A stretch of 64,000 nt of DNA from Apoda limacodes (lineage: Eukaryota > Arthropoda > Insecta > Lepidoptera > Limacodidae): assembly GCA_946406115.1 (NCBI GenBank), contig OX291557.1:12990501-13054500 (forward strand), in the 5' to 3' direction. Below, in pieces: positions 20,501 to 33,300 of this stretch (within the stretch, counting starts at the first letter, position 1; each line of letters opens with the position of its first letter). A program made the position numbers and the translations under genes. The notes beneath the pieces are model-generated. The model was not told where the DNA came from and did not search any database. It saw only the letters and a list, made by a program, of their open reading frames with translations.

Positions 20501-23405
20501 ACAAAATAATATGCATATTACCATTACTTGGAAAATTAACTTGCTCCTAACAAAGACAATCTGCTAATGTTGATGGCTGAACACAAACTAGACATTGTAC
20601 TAATTTCTGAAGCCCACTGCACCAACAGAAGTAGCATTAAAGTACAAGGATGCTGCACCTACCTGACTAACCACCCAGATGGCAAAGGCAATGTAGGGAC
20701 AGCTATAGAAGTAAGAAATACAGTAAAACACCATCGGCTGCCTAAATAAATCTACTATTGAAATTGAGGATAGACATTGACATTTTAATATTGCAGCTGT
20801 TTACTGCACAGCAACACAGACACTGCCATGTTTACTTACTTTTTCACCTATGGAGAACATTGGAATGCAAAACATGTGCACTGGGGCTGATAATCACCTG
20901 AGGGAGACATTCATACAAAGCCTGGATCGAAATAACCTAACACTGCATCTAGCTCAGAACCCATATATTGGCCAACAGACAGTAACAGTTTATCCAAAAA
21001 CTATTTAAGGCACTCATAAATTTGGATAGTTCCTCTGACCACACACCAGTCATACTAACATTAAGTGGCACTGTAATTGAATGCAAGAAGACTGCAACTC
21101 TCAGCAATCTACAAAGCGACTGGAATAGCTTTCTCATGAAAAAGCAATACAGCTAAATGCTAAATTAAAATCACCAGTTTGGGTTACGAAGACAGCGTGC
21201 AACAATAGAACTGTAAGGAGAGTCTGCGATACTGTAAGGAGGGCCTTAGAGAAAAAAGAATATTACTTGGCTGCATTCTTAGATATTCAGCAAGCCTTTG
21301 ACGAGGTGTCGCATAAAGGCCTGCTATGTAAAATCATTCGGCACAGCTTCTTTACTATCTTAGAATCCTGCATCTCAGACAGGATATGCAATGTTAAAGA
21401 GTCTGAAGAAACTTCTGGTTTCTACAACATCAAAGCAGGAGTCCTCCAGGGATCAGTTCTCAGGCCTGCCCTATACACACTGTACACAACTGATCTACCA
21501 ACCGCACCAGGTGTCACTATGGCAACTTTTGCTGATGACACAGCACTACTCGCCAGTGACAAAGACCCAAAGCAAGGTTCAGATGCACTCAAAATTGCTC
21601 TTAATAAAGTGCATCATTGAAAATCAAGGCAAGTGTTGCCAAATCGGTCTTAGTAACGTTCGCCCTCCGTCAAGGCTGCCCATCAGTTAAACTTGGAGAT
21701 AGCTCTCTGCCGCCGCACAGTGATTGTGTTAAATATCTAGGATTGCACATAGAGCGTCGCTTAACATGGGAACAGCACATTAAGGCCAAAAGAGAGGAAA
21801 TATAATTTGACACAGAAGCCTTTACTGGATGTTGGGACGAAACTCAAAACTATCACTAAACAAGCTGCTAATATACCAGAGTATAATGAAACCAATCTGG
21901 ATGTATGGTATCCAATAGTGGGGCACCTCAAAGGATTCTAATATCAATATCATACAAAGAGGACAGAACAAGATACTAAGGTCAATAGCTAATGTACCAT
22001 GGTATATCACCAATGCTGAACTGTGCCAGCACCTGTTGCTTAAACAGTCAAGTTCTGAAACAACACATCTGCTCTTAGTCCTAAAACTGATTGCTGATTT
22101 GATGACATCACAAAAACAAAAATATTACCACACTATTATAATAAAATAAATTTGTGAGTAATCAAAAACAGTAGTTGTTAGGGTTCCATACCCAGAGGGC
22201 GCCATCGGAGCCCTATTACTAAGACTATGCTATCTGTCCAACCATTAAAAGGGGCCATCTTTTAAACCAAAATCAGTAGAAGCCTGAACTTTTCACAGAA
22301 TAAGTGTTATAATGGGGGATTATCCAACAAATAATAATAAATAAGTTGAAATTCAAGGGGTTCCTCATACAAGAAACACATTCTTGTAGTTTTTGCTTTA
22401 TAGTTCATATAGAAAGACCTAGAAACTTTCAGTGAAAAATTAATAATAATAGCTTATCATTAAGAGAAACAGTAACACATTTGTTTGTTGGAAAAAGTAT
22501 TCAAAGTTAAGCAATGATGGGCTTGGTCGGTAGTTGAATGATAATAAATATCATTTATTATCATTCAACTACCGACCAAGCCCATCACCCATTGTTCAAT
22601 TTAAATTATTTTCCATATTTGCCAGTGTCCAATCCTGACTTACTCTTTATAGTTTGTCTAGAATTGCCAAAAAAGGCATATTATTATGTACTTGGGGTCT
22701 TTTATTTTACTGCTTATATGGTATAGCTGGTATTTACCAGTTATAGGATATATGTATTGGTCCAGATTTACATTAGTGTCAAAAGTAGTGTTGAGGCAAT
22801 AAGCTCACAACAGGTTCATGCAGGTAAATAGTTACTGTAAACATTTCCAAAATGTAACAACTAGGATTTTAGGGGTCTAAGAAGCCACAAAAAAATGTAA
22901 AATTGATTTTACACACCCAATAAACCCAGTAAAAGCGACTAAAATGTCGGGCTGAAATCGTAGTAACGTTACAATTTATTGCAACTAGAACTAACTTTTC
23001 AGTACAAATTTAGAATTATCAATCTCTTTATTTGATAATTCCATAGTCCCAAATGGTAAATGAATTATTGGTCAGAGTAAATAAAAGGGGGCGCAAGGTT
23101 ACATCCATGCTAACTATCGACATTTCCTTAAGCGTTATAAAAACTAACCTAACAACGTGAAAACCAGCCAAGACACAAAATAAGGTTTACTGAATATTGA
23201 AATGCTCACAGAATACACACGTATAAAATAAAAGATTATTTTAAAATGTTCAAAAGTAACAAAATGATGTAAAAATATTTAAACAATTTACCGGATCGGC
23301 TTCCGGCGTCCAGTCTTCCCCCGAGTCTTGAAATTCTTCGGGCTCACCCGCAGGTTCTGATCCCTCAGATTCATCTCCTTTCTTTACCGACTTTCGTTTG
23401 CGCAT
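17547..23405 (-). CDS. Acidic, lysine-rich probable nuclear protein (4 exons, 218 aa)
   Basis: Four exons splice cleanly, all phase 0: 23292-23405 (ATG at 23403-23405, MRKRKSVKKGDESEG), 19901-20140, 19552-19716 and 17547-17684 (ends IKVRDK, TAA). Every junction has GT/AG on the minus strand (for example donor GTAAGT at 19900 and 19551, acceptors TTTTATAG, GGTTTTAG and TTTCAG). An AATAAA on minus lies at 17506-17511, 36 nt past the stop. The protein has a basic N-terminus, a K/R patch (GRKRGPRAAVNNSKKKRK, a likely nuclear signal) and a long Glu/Asp/Ser run. A globular C-terminus of about 100 aa starts SGNFVLLKSDVKWDGD and contains LWKIDGKALLQKF and YSGW. The LWxIDGKxLLQKF signature recalls a conserved domain in some vertebrate chromatin-associated proteins (possibly DUF4211-like), but I cannot name the family. 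It is ordinary host coding DNA, with transposons confined to introns 1 and 3. Confidence 0.82.
18190..19244 (-). mobile_element. Dead mariner-family transposon in intron 3
   Basis: The minus strand reads, with stops and frame slips, as a mariner transposase: MEKILHRAVIKFLSKQRKTP, SGRPIVASSPEIIEWVEEMF, ILHQHLR, LDRCDEQREVIMGHIV, then HDNAPIN, VAMAAVHRCGFEQ, YCPDLAP and finally EKCVRVNGEYIEK. The ends are TIRs (CGAGGAAAGGTCAAAAAGTT on the left; TGAGGGGCGCAAAAAGTT read inward from the right), flanked by TA at 18188-18189 and 19245-19246. At 1055 bp it is shorter than the usual 1.3 kb, so it has internal deletions. The catalytic region is broken and it cannot be active. It lies in the same orientation as the host gene. 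Confidence 0.88.
19275..19375 (-). repeat. tRNA-derived SINE in intron 3
   Basis: On minus: GTGGCTCTGTTGGATGCAAT (D arm, A-box-like) followed by GGGTGCGGGTTCGATCGCC (T arm, B-box). This spacing is typical of the tRNA-like head of lepidopteran SINEs. It lies just beyond the mariner end. Confidence 0.6.
20560..22135 (+). pseudogene. Jockey-type LINE, multiply broken, in intron 1
   Basis: The plus strand carries an endonuclease piece (20567-20749: EHKLDIVLISEAHCTNRSS), a gap, then RT (21267-21620: AAFLDIQQAFDEVSHKGLL, KAGVLQGSVLRPALYTLYT, and the catalytic ATFADDTALLAS). A +1 shift follows to 21617-21805 (VKYLGLHIERRLTWEQHIKA), then a decayed C-terminus to about 22135. FADD is intact, but stops and shifts rule out function. 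It is inserted antisense to the host gene. A related C-terminal fragment lies at 49990-50760. Confidence 0.85.
22185..22330 (-). repeat. Family A dispersed repeat fragment
   Basis: It starts GGGTTCCATACCCAGAGGGC, the 3' end of the family A repeat read in reverse, and continues through CAGTAGAAGCCTGAACTTTT. It lies in intron 1 of the 218-aa gene. Confidence 0.6.
22515..22587. repeat. Perfect 35-bp-arm hairpin
   Basis: 22515-22549 and 22553-22587 are exact inverse complements (outer sequence TGATGGGCTTGGTCGGTAG) around a 3-nt loop. It lies within intron 1 of the 218-aa gene. A transcript in either direction would fold into a perfect 35-bp stem. Confidence 0.95.
22589..23291. other. Remainder of intron 1, nothing recognised
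   Basis: AT-rich intron sequence next to exon 1. No ORF, repeat boundary or RNA gene that I can support. Confidence 0.5.
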
Positions 23406-25547
23406 TATTGATGATAAATTATTAAATACAGAGGTTTAAAATACTGAAACGCTTAATTATCGTTACGAGACCCACGCCGTTGCTCGAAAATTCCGATCAC
23501 AATGGCTGGGCCACGTTCGAAATTTCAGTATTCCTATTTTAATCTATGGTATCATTACAGTAAAACATTGTACATGTCACATTGTGTTCACTTATAGATT
23601 ACTATAGAAAATATATCGTAATATGCCTAGCTATAGTTTATATTAACGTATCTATAGTATAGTTGCGTATGTGATGGGCTTAAATCAGATTTATTTTATA
23701 TCGTTAATACGTATAAAATACAAAAGTTTATGTATAATAGGTACCGTAATCATAAGTACCTATAGAATCCTGTGCAAAAATTGTAATTAGGTACCGGTGA
23801 ATTATAATCTGCTAAATACCAATTGCACTAGAGCTAAGAAAGAAACTTATGACTACGTTATCTAATATAAAAAAAAACTTGGATTGTATGAATAAAATTA
23901 TTAATTTCCAAAGATTTCTTCGAACTAATCAGTCCAATTATTTAGTAATAAAAGGTTAGGACATCCTCATTATTCATGGATATGTTAAGAAGTTTGGTTT
24001 TAATGGTTATTTAACGCAGACGTAGACTGCAGAGAATTGTTTATTAAATCTTTAGTGTGGTGAACTTCTAAGAAGACTTTAAACTAGTTTATCCGAACGT
24101 GCGTGCGCGATTGTTTGCGTTCATAAGGAAGCGTTCAAGTTGAGACTGGACCATGAAAACAACGTTACATTCGGCATAGAGCAAAACGGCCCCCATATAG
24201 GGGGAGAAGTCATACACAGGCAATCATAAGTCCCTGGACATATACTATTATCTGTGCGCAGGCGTTCCCCTCGGTAAAAATACTAGTCTACTATAAGGTC
24301 CGTAGTATGAAAAAATATGGGTAGTAAAATCGATAGTGACTGTTATGCGTAACAGTACATAGAAAATTGGGGATGTTTATTAATATCAGTTTCTTATGGG
24401 ATCATAATTTTTGCAGGCTGACTGACGAAAAAAACTTCGTCAACTCCATAGACATAGAGAATTGGACAGCACATTTTCCAGCTAGTTGTAAAAAAAAGAA
24501 TGGTCTCAAAAGTGTGGCAAAGACGAATTTAACCTTTCTAATTTGTATAAATAAACACCAATTAACTGGCGGAAGTTGATAGAAAGAAAAAAGAGACCAC
24601 AGGTTTGCCGCTGATTGTCATATAGGTATTAAGAGAGCGAATGATAGACATGAGAATATCAAGGTTGACACAATTGAATGCATTACTGAAATCTAAACGA
24701 TCAAGTAGTGTCAGTTTTCAGTCGTCCATGGCAACAAATAGATGTGTTGCAAATATGACCTCGAAAAACAAAGGAACACCAATTATAGACGAACAAGATG
24801 ATATTGAATCAAATGAGACTAACGCCCACCCCAATAGCCGGGACACTATACGAAACAACTTTGTTTTATTGTCGAATAGGTATAGGAATACTAATCCATC
24901 CAAAAAGACCATGTTGCCTAAGCAATAAAAACAACTCCATCTGTAAAATACCCCTTCGTATATATGTACTACGGAGCCGTTGCTCCAGTAGGCTACAATA
25001 CTTTACAGACACAACAGAATTTTGTGTTTTTAACAGTTGGCTTTAAACTATTTATTTTGTTATTTTAATTTAATGACGAAAATCAAAGTAGAGAATTTAA
25101 TTATAACACTATGAACTAATAAGTTAAAGCTAGACTTATGGAGAGAGGTTGTTATTCTTTGATAATTTCCTTGTTTTTCGGTATCTTTCCGCTATCTTTT
25201 GGTATATTGCACAAAAAGCTTAAGAACCTTTAAGAAGAATTAGTAGTCATGCCGCTGATGTAAAAACAATTTTTATTCTGCAAAAACGAGATATTCGTGC
25301 AATCTATAAATAAGGACCAAGAGTATTATCTTTATATAGTATAAAACAAAGTCGCTAACCGCCGTTTGTTGCGATGTGCGTTTAAATCTTACTAAGCGAC
25401 GGATTTTAATGCGGTTTTCATCGATATATGATTTATACGTATAGTTTATATTTTGCATTGTGTTAATTTGTTGAAATATGACGATAATTGTTTAAGAAGT
25501 CGAAAAAATCAAGGCTCAGGGAGCTTAATATTCGGTGTTTGTTGGTT
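23406..25547. other. Upstream region of 218-aa gene; no certain gene
   Basis: 23406-23520 should contain the 5' UTR and promoter of the minus-strand gene; no TATA box is obvious. Plus-strand ORFs at 24367-24579 and 24641-24928 are Ser/Asn-rich and unrecognised. Short blocks such as IKRANDRHENIKVDTIEC (near 24630) and YYGAVAPVGYNTLQTQQN (near 24965), in different frames, hint at a decayed coding element. Confidence 0.35.
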
Positions 25548-25674
25548 TATCGACATAAACATGTCCGAGTTCCATACATTTCTAATAGATAACGGTGTAA
25601 TTTACTTTGTCGACATAAACATGTCCGGAATGGGTAAGTATCTAATAGAAAGCGGGTGGTGCAGTGTTTTATAG
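25453..25674 (+). CDS. Small ORF with 20-aa tandem repeat, function unknown
   Basis: A 73-codon frame contains FIDINMSEFHTFLIDNG and, exactly 20 residues later, FVDINMSGMGKYLIESG. The DNA repeat (CGACATAAACATGTCCG at 25551 and 25611) has a 60-bp period, so the frame is kept. No domain is recognised and no splice context is evident. It may be a small peptide gene, or a chance frame across a two-copy minisatellite. Confidence 0.3.
   Translation: MHCVNLLKYDDNCLRSRKNQGSGSLIFGVCWFIDINMSEFHTFLIDNGVIYFVDINMSGMGKYLIESGWCSVL
25548..25670. repeat. Two-copy 60-bp tandem repeat
   Basis: CGACATAAACATGTCCG ... TCTAATAGA(A/T)A(A)CGG occurs at 25551-25605 and 25611-25665. The first 17 bases are identical and the rest diverged. 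Confidence 0.75.
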
Positions 25675-27604
25675 TTTTTGTTACAGATGGCGCTACATTG
25701 CATCAACTTTGCGGGCAGAACAACGTCTGCCGGGCCTGCAAATTAAAGAATAAATTTAAGGAAATAATGTTATAACGTTGACATCCCAATATATGAACAA
25801 TCAAAACTATATAAAATTGCCAAAATGCCGGCCGTATTGCCGCACTGAATTGTGATGCCAATTCTCTGGGCAAGGTAAAGACCAGCATTTTTGTCACGAG
25901 AAGCTTCAACCAGACTAAAATCCTATAATTTTTTTTGCAATCAAATATATATCTACTGTCGAGGTTAGTATATATGCGCCATTTGGCAACCTTCTGCAAA
26001 ATCAGCCGCCGAACCAGCCCTATTCTGTGTTCCTTGAAGATGTGAAGAAGCAAGGTTATCGACGCAAGTAACGTCCCAGACTAGAAGCCATTCTGCAAGG
26101 AATCAAAGTCAGACCGGGCGTATTATATTGATAAGGCTCGAGAACACCAGCCCGCACTCTTTCTGCAAGATAGGCCGTGATGACCGCGCTGGTCGACAAT
26201 AAAGCCACAATAGCAACGGTGTTGAGCACAACAATCGAATCTTTGAAAGAGCAATTATTGATATATATATATAAACTTTCGCCTTGAGGTAACCCCATTA
26301 GAAAAAAATCAACGGCGTCAAATCGCATTAACACGGTGGCCCGTCGACTGGACAATTTCTCGAGATTAAACTATTACGAACAATTGGAGTAAGTGCTCTT
26401 AAAATTGACTTCAGACTTAGAATTTGGGTAGTATGTTTTAAAGATTTCTAAACGTTGCTTGTTCGTGAACTTCACCGTGATAAAAAAAACACGCCTTAAC
26501 TAATTACTACTAACTAACGTTTTGATTCTGTCAAATCATAAAAAAGTTTGTATCTTTGTTCCGTATTATAAAATAAAACAAAATTAAAAAACCCTTTTTG
26601 CGCAAAACAAATAAATGGTATTAAAAGATATAAAATGAAGTACTTTCTTTTCGTAACAGGAAACGAATTCAAATGTTTTACTGAATCTATAACATTTATT
26701 TTAAGTCGAGACAATTGACCCGAAAAAAAAATTTTGTCGTAAGTAAGCCTCCACTTTTTGTATGTGATCTAATATCGATGACCGATTATGATATATTTCA
26801 AGTGTAATTTGATTAGCTGAGCCATTCCGAAAAAAATGAAACGTGTCAAAAAAACATTGTCAGCACTATGTTTTAATAATAATAAATAATTTTCTGATTG
26901 CATATCTCTAATATTTTTTTGAAATTTTAAGATGATTTCACAGGCTGTTATTTAAATCTATCACATAATAAATACCCATTTGATCTAATTTCGTGTAAAT
27001 AAAAGTAAGCAATAAATGACGAATGAAGGACAGTTGAGTTGAGCATGTCACAAGTCTATTTGTGAAGTTTAAAAACGAAATATAAATCCAGCGTAAGATA
27101 CAGTTTTATATTTGGGGCATATTGTTGAAGCTTATAATGTAAATACAAAAGTATTTAAACAGAAAAAGTTCATAATGATACTTTAAATGTACACCCATAT
27201 TTTTTAACTATGGAGCAAATTTATGATCAACGTGGACATTCCACTTTTGTAACGACTATTTTACTTACTTTTGATCTCTGAACTACCACAATAGCTGTAT
27301 AACTTCATTCTGGTAATACTGTCAGTCTCTAAAACCTAGTTTGTTTGATTCTAAACGCAATTATTGCGATAAAATCCGTGACGTTTACGTGTTTCCAAGA
27401 CATAGCCAAATAAAAAGTCCACTTTAGTCTCGAATTTTACATTAACCCAGTAAATTTTCATAGATATCTATGCCTTGCTTAAAAAAAAACAGAATTCATC
27501 TGTGCATGAGATAAAAACAAACCTATTGCCGAAAACACAAACAATTCAATTTGTTTTAGTAAATGAATTTAGTAAATCAGGTGTTCGTCACGTACATTTA
27601 GTTT
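25672..27604. other. No certain gene; possible decayed coding stretch
   Basis: Minus ORFs at 25703-26053 and 26056-26355 (116 and 99 aa) show no family motif. The plus strand over the same span also reads like a broken protein (GNLLQNQPPNQPYSVFLEDV, RPRLEAILQGIKVRPGVLY, TIATVLSTTIESLKEQLL). I cannot decide the strand. An old transposon is likely. Confidence 0.3.
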
Positions 27605-27609
27605 GTTTC

Positions 27610-28815
27610 AGCTGAAAGACGTCCACTGCTGAACGTATGCCTCCCCCACATGTCTCCACAAAACGGTCGCTCCTAAGCCACCTGCGCCTATTAGCTTCCT
27701 GCGGCTCTGACCAGGTCGTCTGTCCGCCTGGTAGGAGTCCGTCCTACGCTGCGTCTTCTAATCCGTGGTCGCCACTCGAGAACCTTTCTTACCCATCGGT
27801 TATCGGTTTGACGAGCGATGTGGCCTGCCCACTGCCACTTCAGCTTGCTAACTGTTAAAGCTATGTCGGTAACTTTTGTTCTTCGGCGAATTTCTTTGTT
27901 CGGATTTTTTCCATAGCTCGCTCTAAGCTTATTTAAGAAGCCAACAGTAAGAGACCACGTTTCTACACCATAAGTCATCACTGGCAACACACATTGATTA
28001 TAAACTTATACTTATAGATATTTGGGATGAAAAAATGTTGCGTAGTTTCTCGAACGCTGCCCAATCGAGCTGGATTCTTCGGTGAACCTCTTTTTCAAAG
28101 TTGGACCTGCCTAACTGGACTACTTGCCCTAGGTATATGTATGTGTCAAAAACTTAGCTATAGGTGCGACATTGATATTGAACATCACCTTCGTTTTATC
28201 CATGTTCATTTTAAGGCCAACCTGTTGGAAAACTCTGTTGAGGTCTCCGAGCATCGTTCCAAAGACGCTTCCAGCGATTCTGCCATGACCCCTATGCCGT
28301 CGGCAAATCGAAGGTGATTGATGTACTCGCCATTTATGATGACGCCATATCTTTCCCACTCCAGAAGCTTCAACACATCTTCCAACGCAGTTGTAAGCAG
28401 TTTACGGAGAAATAACGTCTCATTGTCTCACACCTTACTGCAGATGGATTGGTTTCTTCCGCGTTTCTGGCCCAAGCTTCTGGCGTAGTGCCTTATTAAA
28501 TAGCCTCTGAAGGACTTTAAGTATCGGTGTTCCACCCGCTTTTAAAAGCTCTAATTTGATTCCGTCATCATCCGCCGCGTTATTGTTTTTTCGCTGTTTC
28601 AAGGCCATTCGAATATCAGACAGAGGACCAGGACTTCTTCGGTATAGTGTCTTGTTAATTTGGCTCTGGGTTCTTTGGCCGTGATGTCTATAGAAGTTCT
28701 CAATCTCTCAATATTTCAGGTTTGGACGAAGCGATTTGGCAAGTTTCGGTCTTCAGCTTTGTCAACTGTCGTTGCCCAATAGACAGCTCTCTGACAAACT
28801 ATATTTACTCTTCCA
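27610..28815 (-). pseudogene. RTE-clade LINE reverse transcriptase, dead
   Basis: Read on minus from about 28815: RT N-terminus (NNNAADDDGIKLELLKAGGT, VLQRLFNKAL), a gap, LLEWERYGVIINGEYINHLR followed by FAD (the FADD box, altered to FADGIGVMAES), then [10 protein letters not shown] in another frame. The C-terminal LPVMTYGVETWSLTVGFLNK ... LKWQWAGHIARQTDNRW ... [15 protein letters not shown] runs in an open frame at 27691-27990. This order is characteristic of lepidopteran RTE elements. Several frameshifts, an altered catalytic box and an internal deletion make it inactive. A second dead copy is on plus at 45330-46010. Confidence 0.85.
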
Positions 28816-30382
28816 TACGTGATGTGTTGAAGTGACGTATATGACGTCATATGGCTTTTGAGTTTTGTCTATTGAGCCGCGTGTATTCGGACCCTGCAGA
28901 TGACGACTGCAATTTCATTCCTTTCAGTGATATATTAGCGGAACTAATTTAGTGACGAAATGGACACATAAGGTGCTGTTTACGTCACAGTATTTAACCA
29001 ACATCGACTGTAATTTAAATAGTGTTAAATTAACATGAAATATTACACTAAACTTCTTACGTAAACTGAATAGTGTCAGATCATGATATTGAAAATAAGG
29101 CAAAAACAAGAGATTTCATTATTAATGCACCACCTAATTTTTACTTACTCTTACTCTAATACATTTCGCAATAAAATATTTTTTTTAAATCAAAGGACTA
29201 AATTAGATTAAAGGAAAATAATTAAAAAACAAAAATAGTGGAATCGGATTATACAAAAAGACTGATAGAAACATTATTGGGAATATATAATCAAAATGTA
29301 AAACACCTAGAGAATTAAAATGGATTTTTATACTAATTTATCAAAAAATAGTTTATTTTAGATAGGTATAGTAATTAATTTAGTCCACAAACTTTAAGTA
29401 GCAATATTTTTTAGATTTTATTTTAGACTTTTAAACAAACATTTTGTGTTTGAACGATATTTACTTAAAGTCACAATAGTATGTCCTGTTGATTCACAGT
29501 CACAAATTTTTGTTTAAATAATCGTTGATATATCGAATTTAAAGCATTTGTTAGCGTACGTATGGTTCTTGAAAAATAAAAAAAATACTCAGCACCTCTA
29601 CATCTCATAATAGTTGTGTCTGAATAAACGTAATCAAATACACAAAAAATAAAAGCACCCTTCCTAAACAAAAACGTGATCAAATGATTTTAAAATATAA
29701 TTAAAAAAACACAACCCATTGTAGAGAAAACGCCATATAAAGTCGCATTTTGTAGTATTCATATACCTACATCTATTGAAAATAGCTGACAGTGTGACAA
29801 TTTAAGATTCTGCTGTTAATAAAAATATTATATTCAATTACTACTAAATGGACAGATTTCAGTCACTGTCAATGATAAAAATTGACATAATTTTAAAGTA
29901 TGCGTAATTAAATGCATTCGATATATGATGCATCGAATCACAGTGAGATCCAGTAAAATAAATATTTTTGCCCGCTTTGTCCAGTTAGGCACGGTCCAAA
30001 TTTTTACGAAATAAAACATTTTTGTTTTGATTTGATTTTATTTGTGATCTTATTTTAAGCCACAAACAGAAAAAACACTCCAAAGACTTGTGAAGACTTG
30101 TGAAGACTTGGCCTTGCTTGGTAGCAAATTATAACTTTATATTTGTGTAGGTAGATAGCATGGTCACCGACATAGAGGAAACAAATACTGGTCACCGACT
30201 TCTCGAACGCACCCTTGGGGGGCCAATAGAAAAAAAAAAAGCAAAAACTTGTTTATGTAAATAGAAATATTTATCACAAATTATAAAGTATTATGTACAA
30301 GTAATATTTATTTATTCTATTTTTATCTTGCAAGGTTTATATTTGTAAAATTACTGCCGTGACAGACATTAGAGTAAATAAC
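28816..30382. other. Intergenic; likely promoter side of the RNF146-like gene
   Basis: AT-rich. Minus ORFs of 60-70 aa here have no support. A three-copy GAAGACTTGT micro-repeat is at about 30081-30115. The 200 bp before 30383 should contain the RNF146-like promoter and 5' UTR; no TATA box is evident. Confidence 0.4.
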
Positions 30383-33300
30383 ATGAATACTGAAGCGCCA
30401 GGTAAGAGAACAAAGTTAAGTCCTGTGTTCCATAGCAATTGAAATTTTACCCACGTAATGATTAAAAATATAATAACGTTATTTCATATTAAGGCGTTAT
30501 TTTATAACCACACAGTTTTACTTTGCTGAGATTATTACTAGTTCCGAATTACTATATGGGAGTTAAAATAGTGAAATATGATGCCTTTGGTCCTTTCGGT
30601 TGGGGTGTACAAAAGGCGGCGCTGAGAAAAAAAGACTTTGTCGCGACGAAGCCACCGGGTTTAGGTGAAGAAAAGAAAAAAGGGCGCTAAGAAAAATTTC
30701 AAAAATTTTACTAAGTTAAACGGCACAGATTTAGAAAGAGACCTCCTCGCTAGCTTGTTCAAACTTTTATGGTAGATAAATATGATCCCTTTGACCTCAA
30801 ATCTGAAATTTCAGTTCACGGAAATAAATACTTTTTGAGTTATGAATTTTTGAAAATCGTGAAAAAATGCATTGGAAGTCGTAATATTTGCTTAATCTAT
30901 GACCAGAGATTTGTTTTTAGGGACAGGAAAAATGTATCGATACTTTGGGGTATTAATGGATTGGGTAATGGAGTACTTTTTTTTTCGATTTTTATACTCT
31001 TCTAAAGCAGTATTTTGTCAAATACAGAGTTTAATGCAAGTTTTTTTCACAAGCCTTCATGGTTATTTATTTTATTTCTACCCAGTAATCTTCTTAGGGC
31101 ACCCCAACACGGCCATGTTAGGTTAAAAAGTTAGGGCAAGAGCTTAGCCTTGTGGTTATTTTTTTATTTCTACCCAGTCAATTTTTTTGACGGATTTCGA
31201 TAGAGCATATCGCCAGGAGTAACGTTTGTATGAGCCGTTTTTTTCTGTGATCCTTTCCTAAGGTGCTATAATAAATGGAAGACTAAACGAAAAAAAAAAA
31301 TGTTTGGGTTCCGTAGCGGCAGAACTAGGGACCCAAGGAAAAAGTGTTTCATACAAACATTGCTCGTACAGATGCCTTCTATCGATTACAGCCATAAAAA
31401 ATAGGGCTTCATGAAAATTACTGGAAAAAAATTTTTTTTTTTCAGCCCATTTGTACACCCTAACCGTTACCAAAAAAACAAAAATTCGTGAAAATTTCCT
31501 AAGTCTGGTCATTTTTTCACTTGAGCCCCCTTTTAGTTACTCTGACCAGAATGACTTTTAATTTGAAACTACTATGAAATCTTTGTGTTACAACACCATG
31601 GTATAGCTACACTAACCTTTACTAATTCATTATACTATCACTTTGAAAGTCGTGATGTCAGAACAGTATGAACCCTGCTTGAGGTTGGTGTTGTTGGTGT
31701 CAAAACCAGTGTCATGACACTAGAGTTTCCAAATGACTTAGTGTTGTGTAACCCATGGTTAATTCTGAATAGGTTTGTAAACACTAACACTGGGGTTAAA
31801 TACTGAATTTTATTTTTATACCTATGAAACACACCTGTTTGTTACCTGCAAGCAACCAAATATTAAGTACCAAAACCTACATAGACCAGTCGAAATAGAC
31901 ATAATGGTTTGCAATAATTCTCAAAGAGCTGAAACTTTAAACAGGTCTTAAATACACTACAGCAAGTTAAATATCAAAAGTGCCTACAGATCCTACTTCT
32001 GCTAAAATTTTTGTTAAAGGTCAAAGATAAACAAACATTTTTTGCATGTATCTATTTAACATGTGCTCTATGCACAAGGCCAAGGCCCCTCTGTCTCAAA
32101 GGAGTGAAATAGTCAATTTCTATTACAAATATAAACCACTGTAGGTGACTTACCAATTCAAAATTTGGAATGGAAGTATGTTATTTAACTTATAGCAACC
32201 ATCAGAAATCCAATATACAGTTATTAAGTGTGATTGTTTTGAAGTACGGACATAAGGTGCACATATTACTTTGTATTTAGAATCTATCTTAATATTAATG
32301 AAATTCCACTAAAAGGAAAATGTATAGGAGGGTCAAGTTTGAAATTCATTCACATAGAAAATATATCTTGTGTAAGATAATTGCATACCTATATTGTAGA
32401 CATTTTCTAGCCATTTTTTTGATGAAATTTATTTACTAATTAAACTAATTTGTTCACCTTTGATCTGGAATCATTTTTTAGTGTAAGCGGAATTGACAGA
32501 GACATGATATTTTATTTATAATGGTGTTCACACCATACCAATTTTTTAATCAATGTTAACTTACTTTTATTCAGTCTAATTTTAGTATTTCTGCATAGAT
32601 TTTTATTATTTTAAATATTTTTTATCAAAAACTACTCTTTTCTGCCGATATTTTTTTTGTAACAATGGGATGTATCTCTACTAACAACTTTAAGTAAAAA
32701 AAGTTAAAAAGTAGATATTTACCCAAAACAAACATTATAAAACCACCATTATTATTTACAAAAGCATTTTCTATTCGGGATTTAAATCCCCACTAAATAG
32801 AGGTTCACTCTAGGGTCACTCTAAATGCTAACTTGTTAGTTTTGCATTTAAATTGAGGAAAACACTTTAAAATTGTACCAATATGGTGTGTTGCAAACTC
32901 AAATCCACATAAAGAAAGATTCACTTACACTAAAATCCAGGAGATGTCCAAAAAAACAAAGAGAAATTGATCAAGTGAAGAGAAAAAAATTACTACCCCA
33001 CAATTTTTTTTTGATATTTAAATTCTGTTGCTTAGTTTATTACATAATTATAATGGGTGTTTTTTGTCAAATGCTTTTATACATAAAGTTTTTGACATTT
33101 AAACTGTAGATATATACCTGTAGATATAACTGTAAGTATGTCCCCTCTACCATTTCTCCTGAAATCTAGAAAATACCATGAAAAAGAAGGTTAAGAAATT
33201 TTCCCAAAAAATCATAAAATTTTCCTGGAAATAGTTGCAGCACTGTTGGTAACAAGAACACTAAGAGTACAGTCCCATTGGTGCTCACAACTGGCAGTGG

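Noticed and set aside
26056..26355. 99-aa minus ORF with a hydrophobic stretch
   Set aside because: The opposite strand is equally protein-like; no homology recognised and no gene structure.
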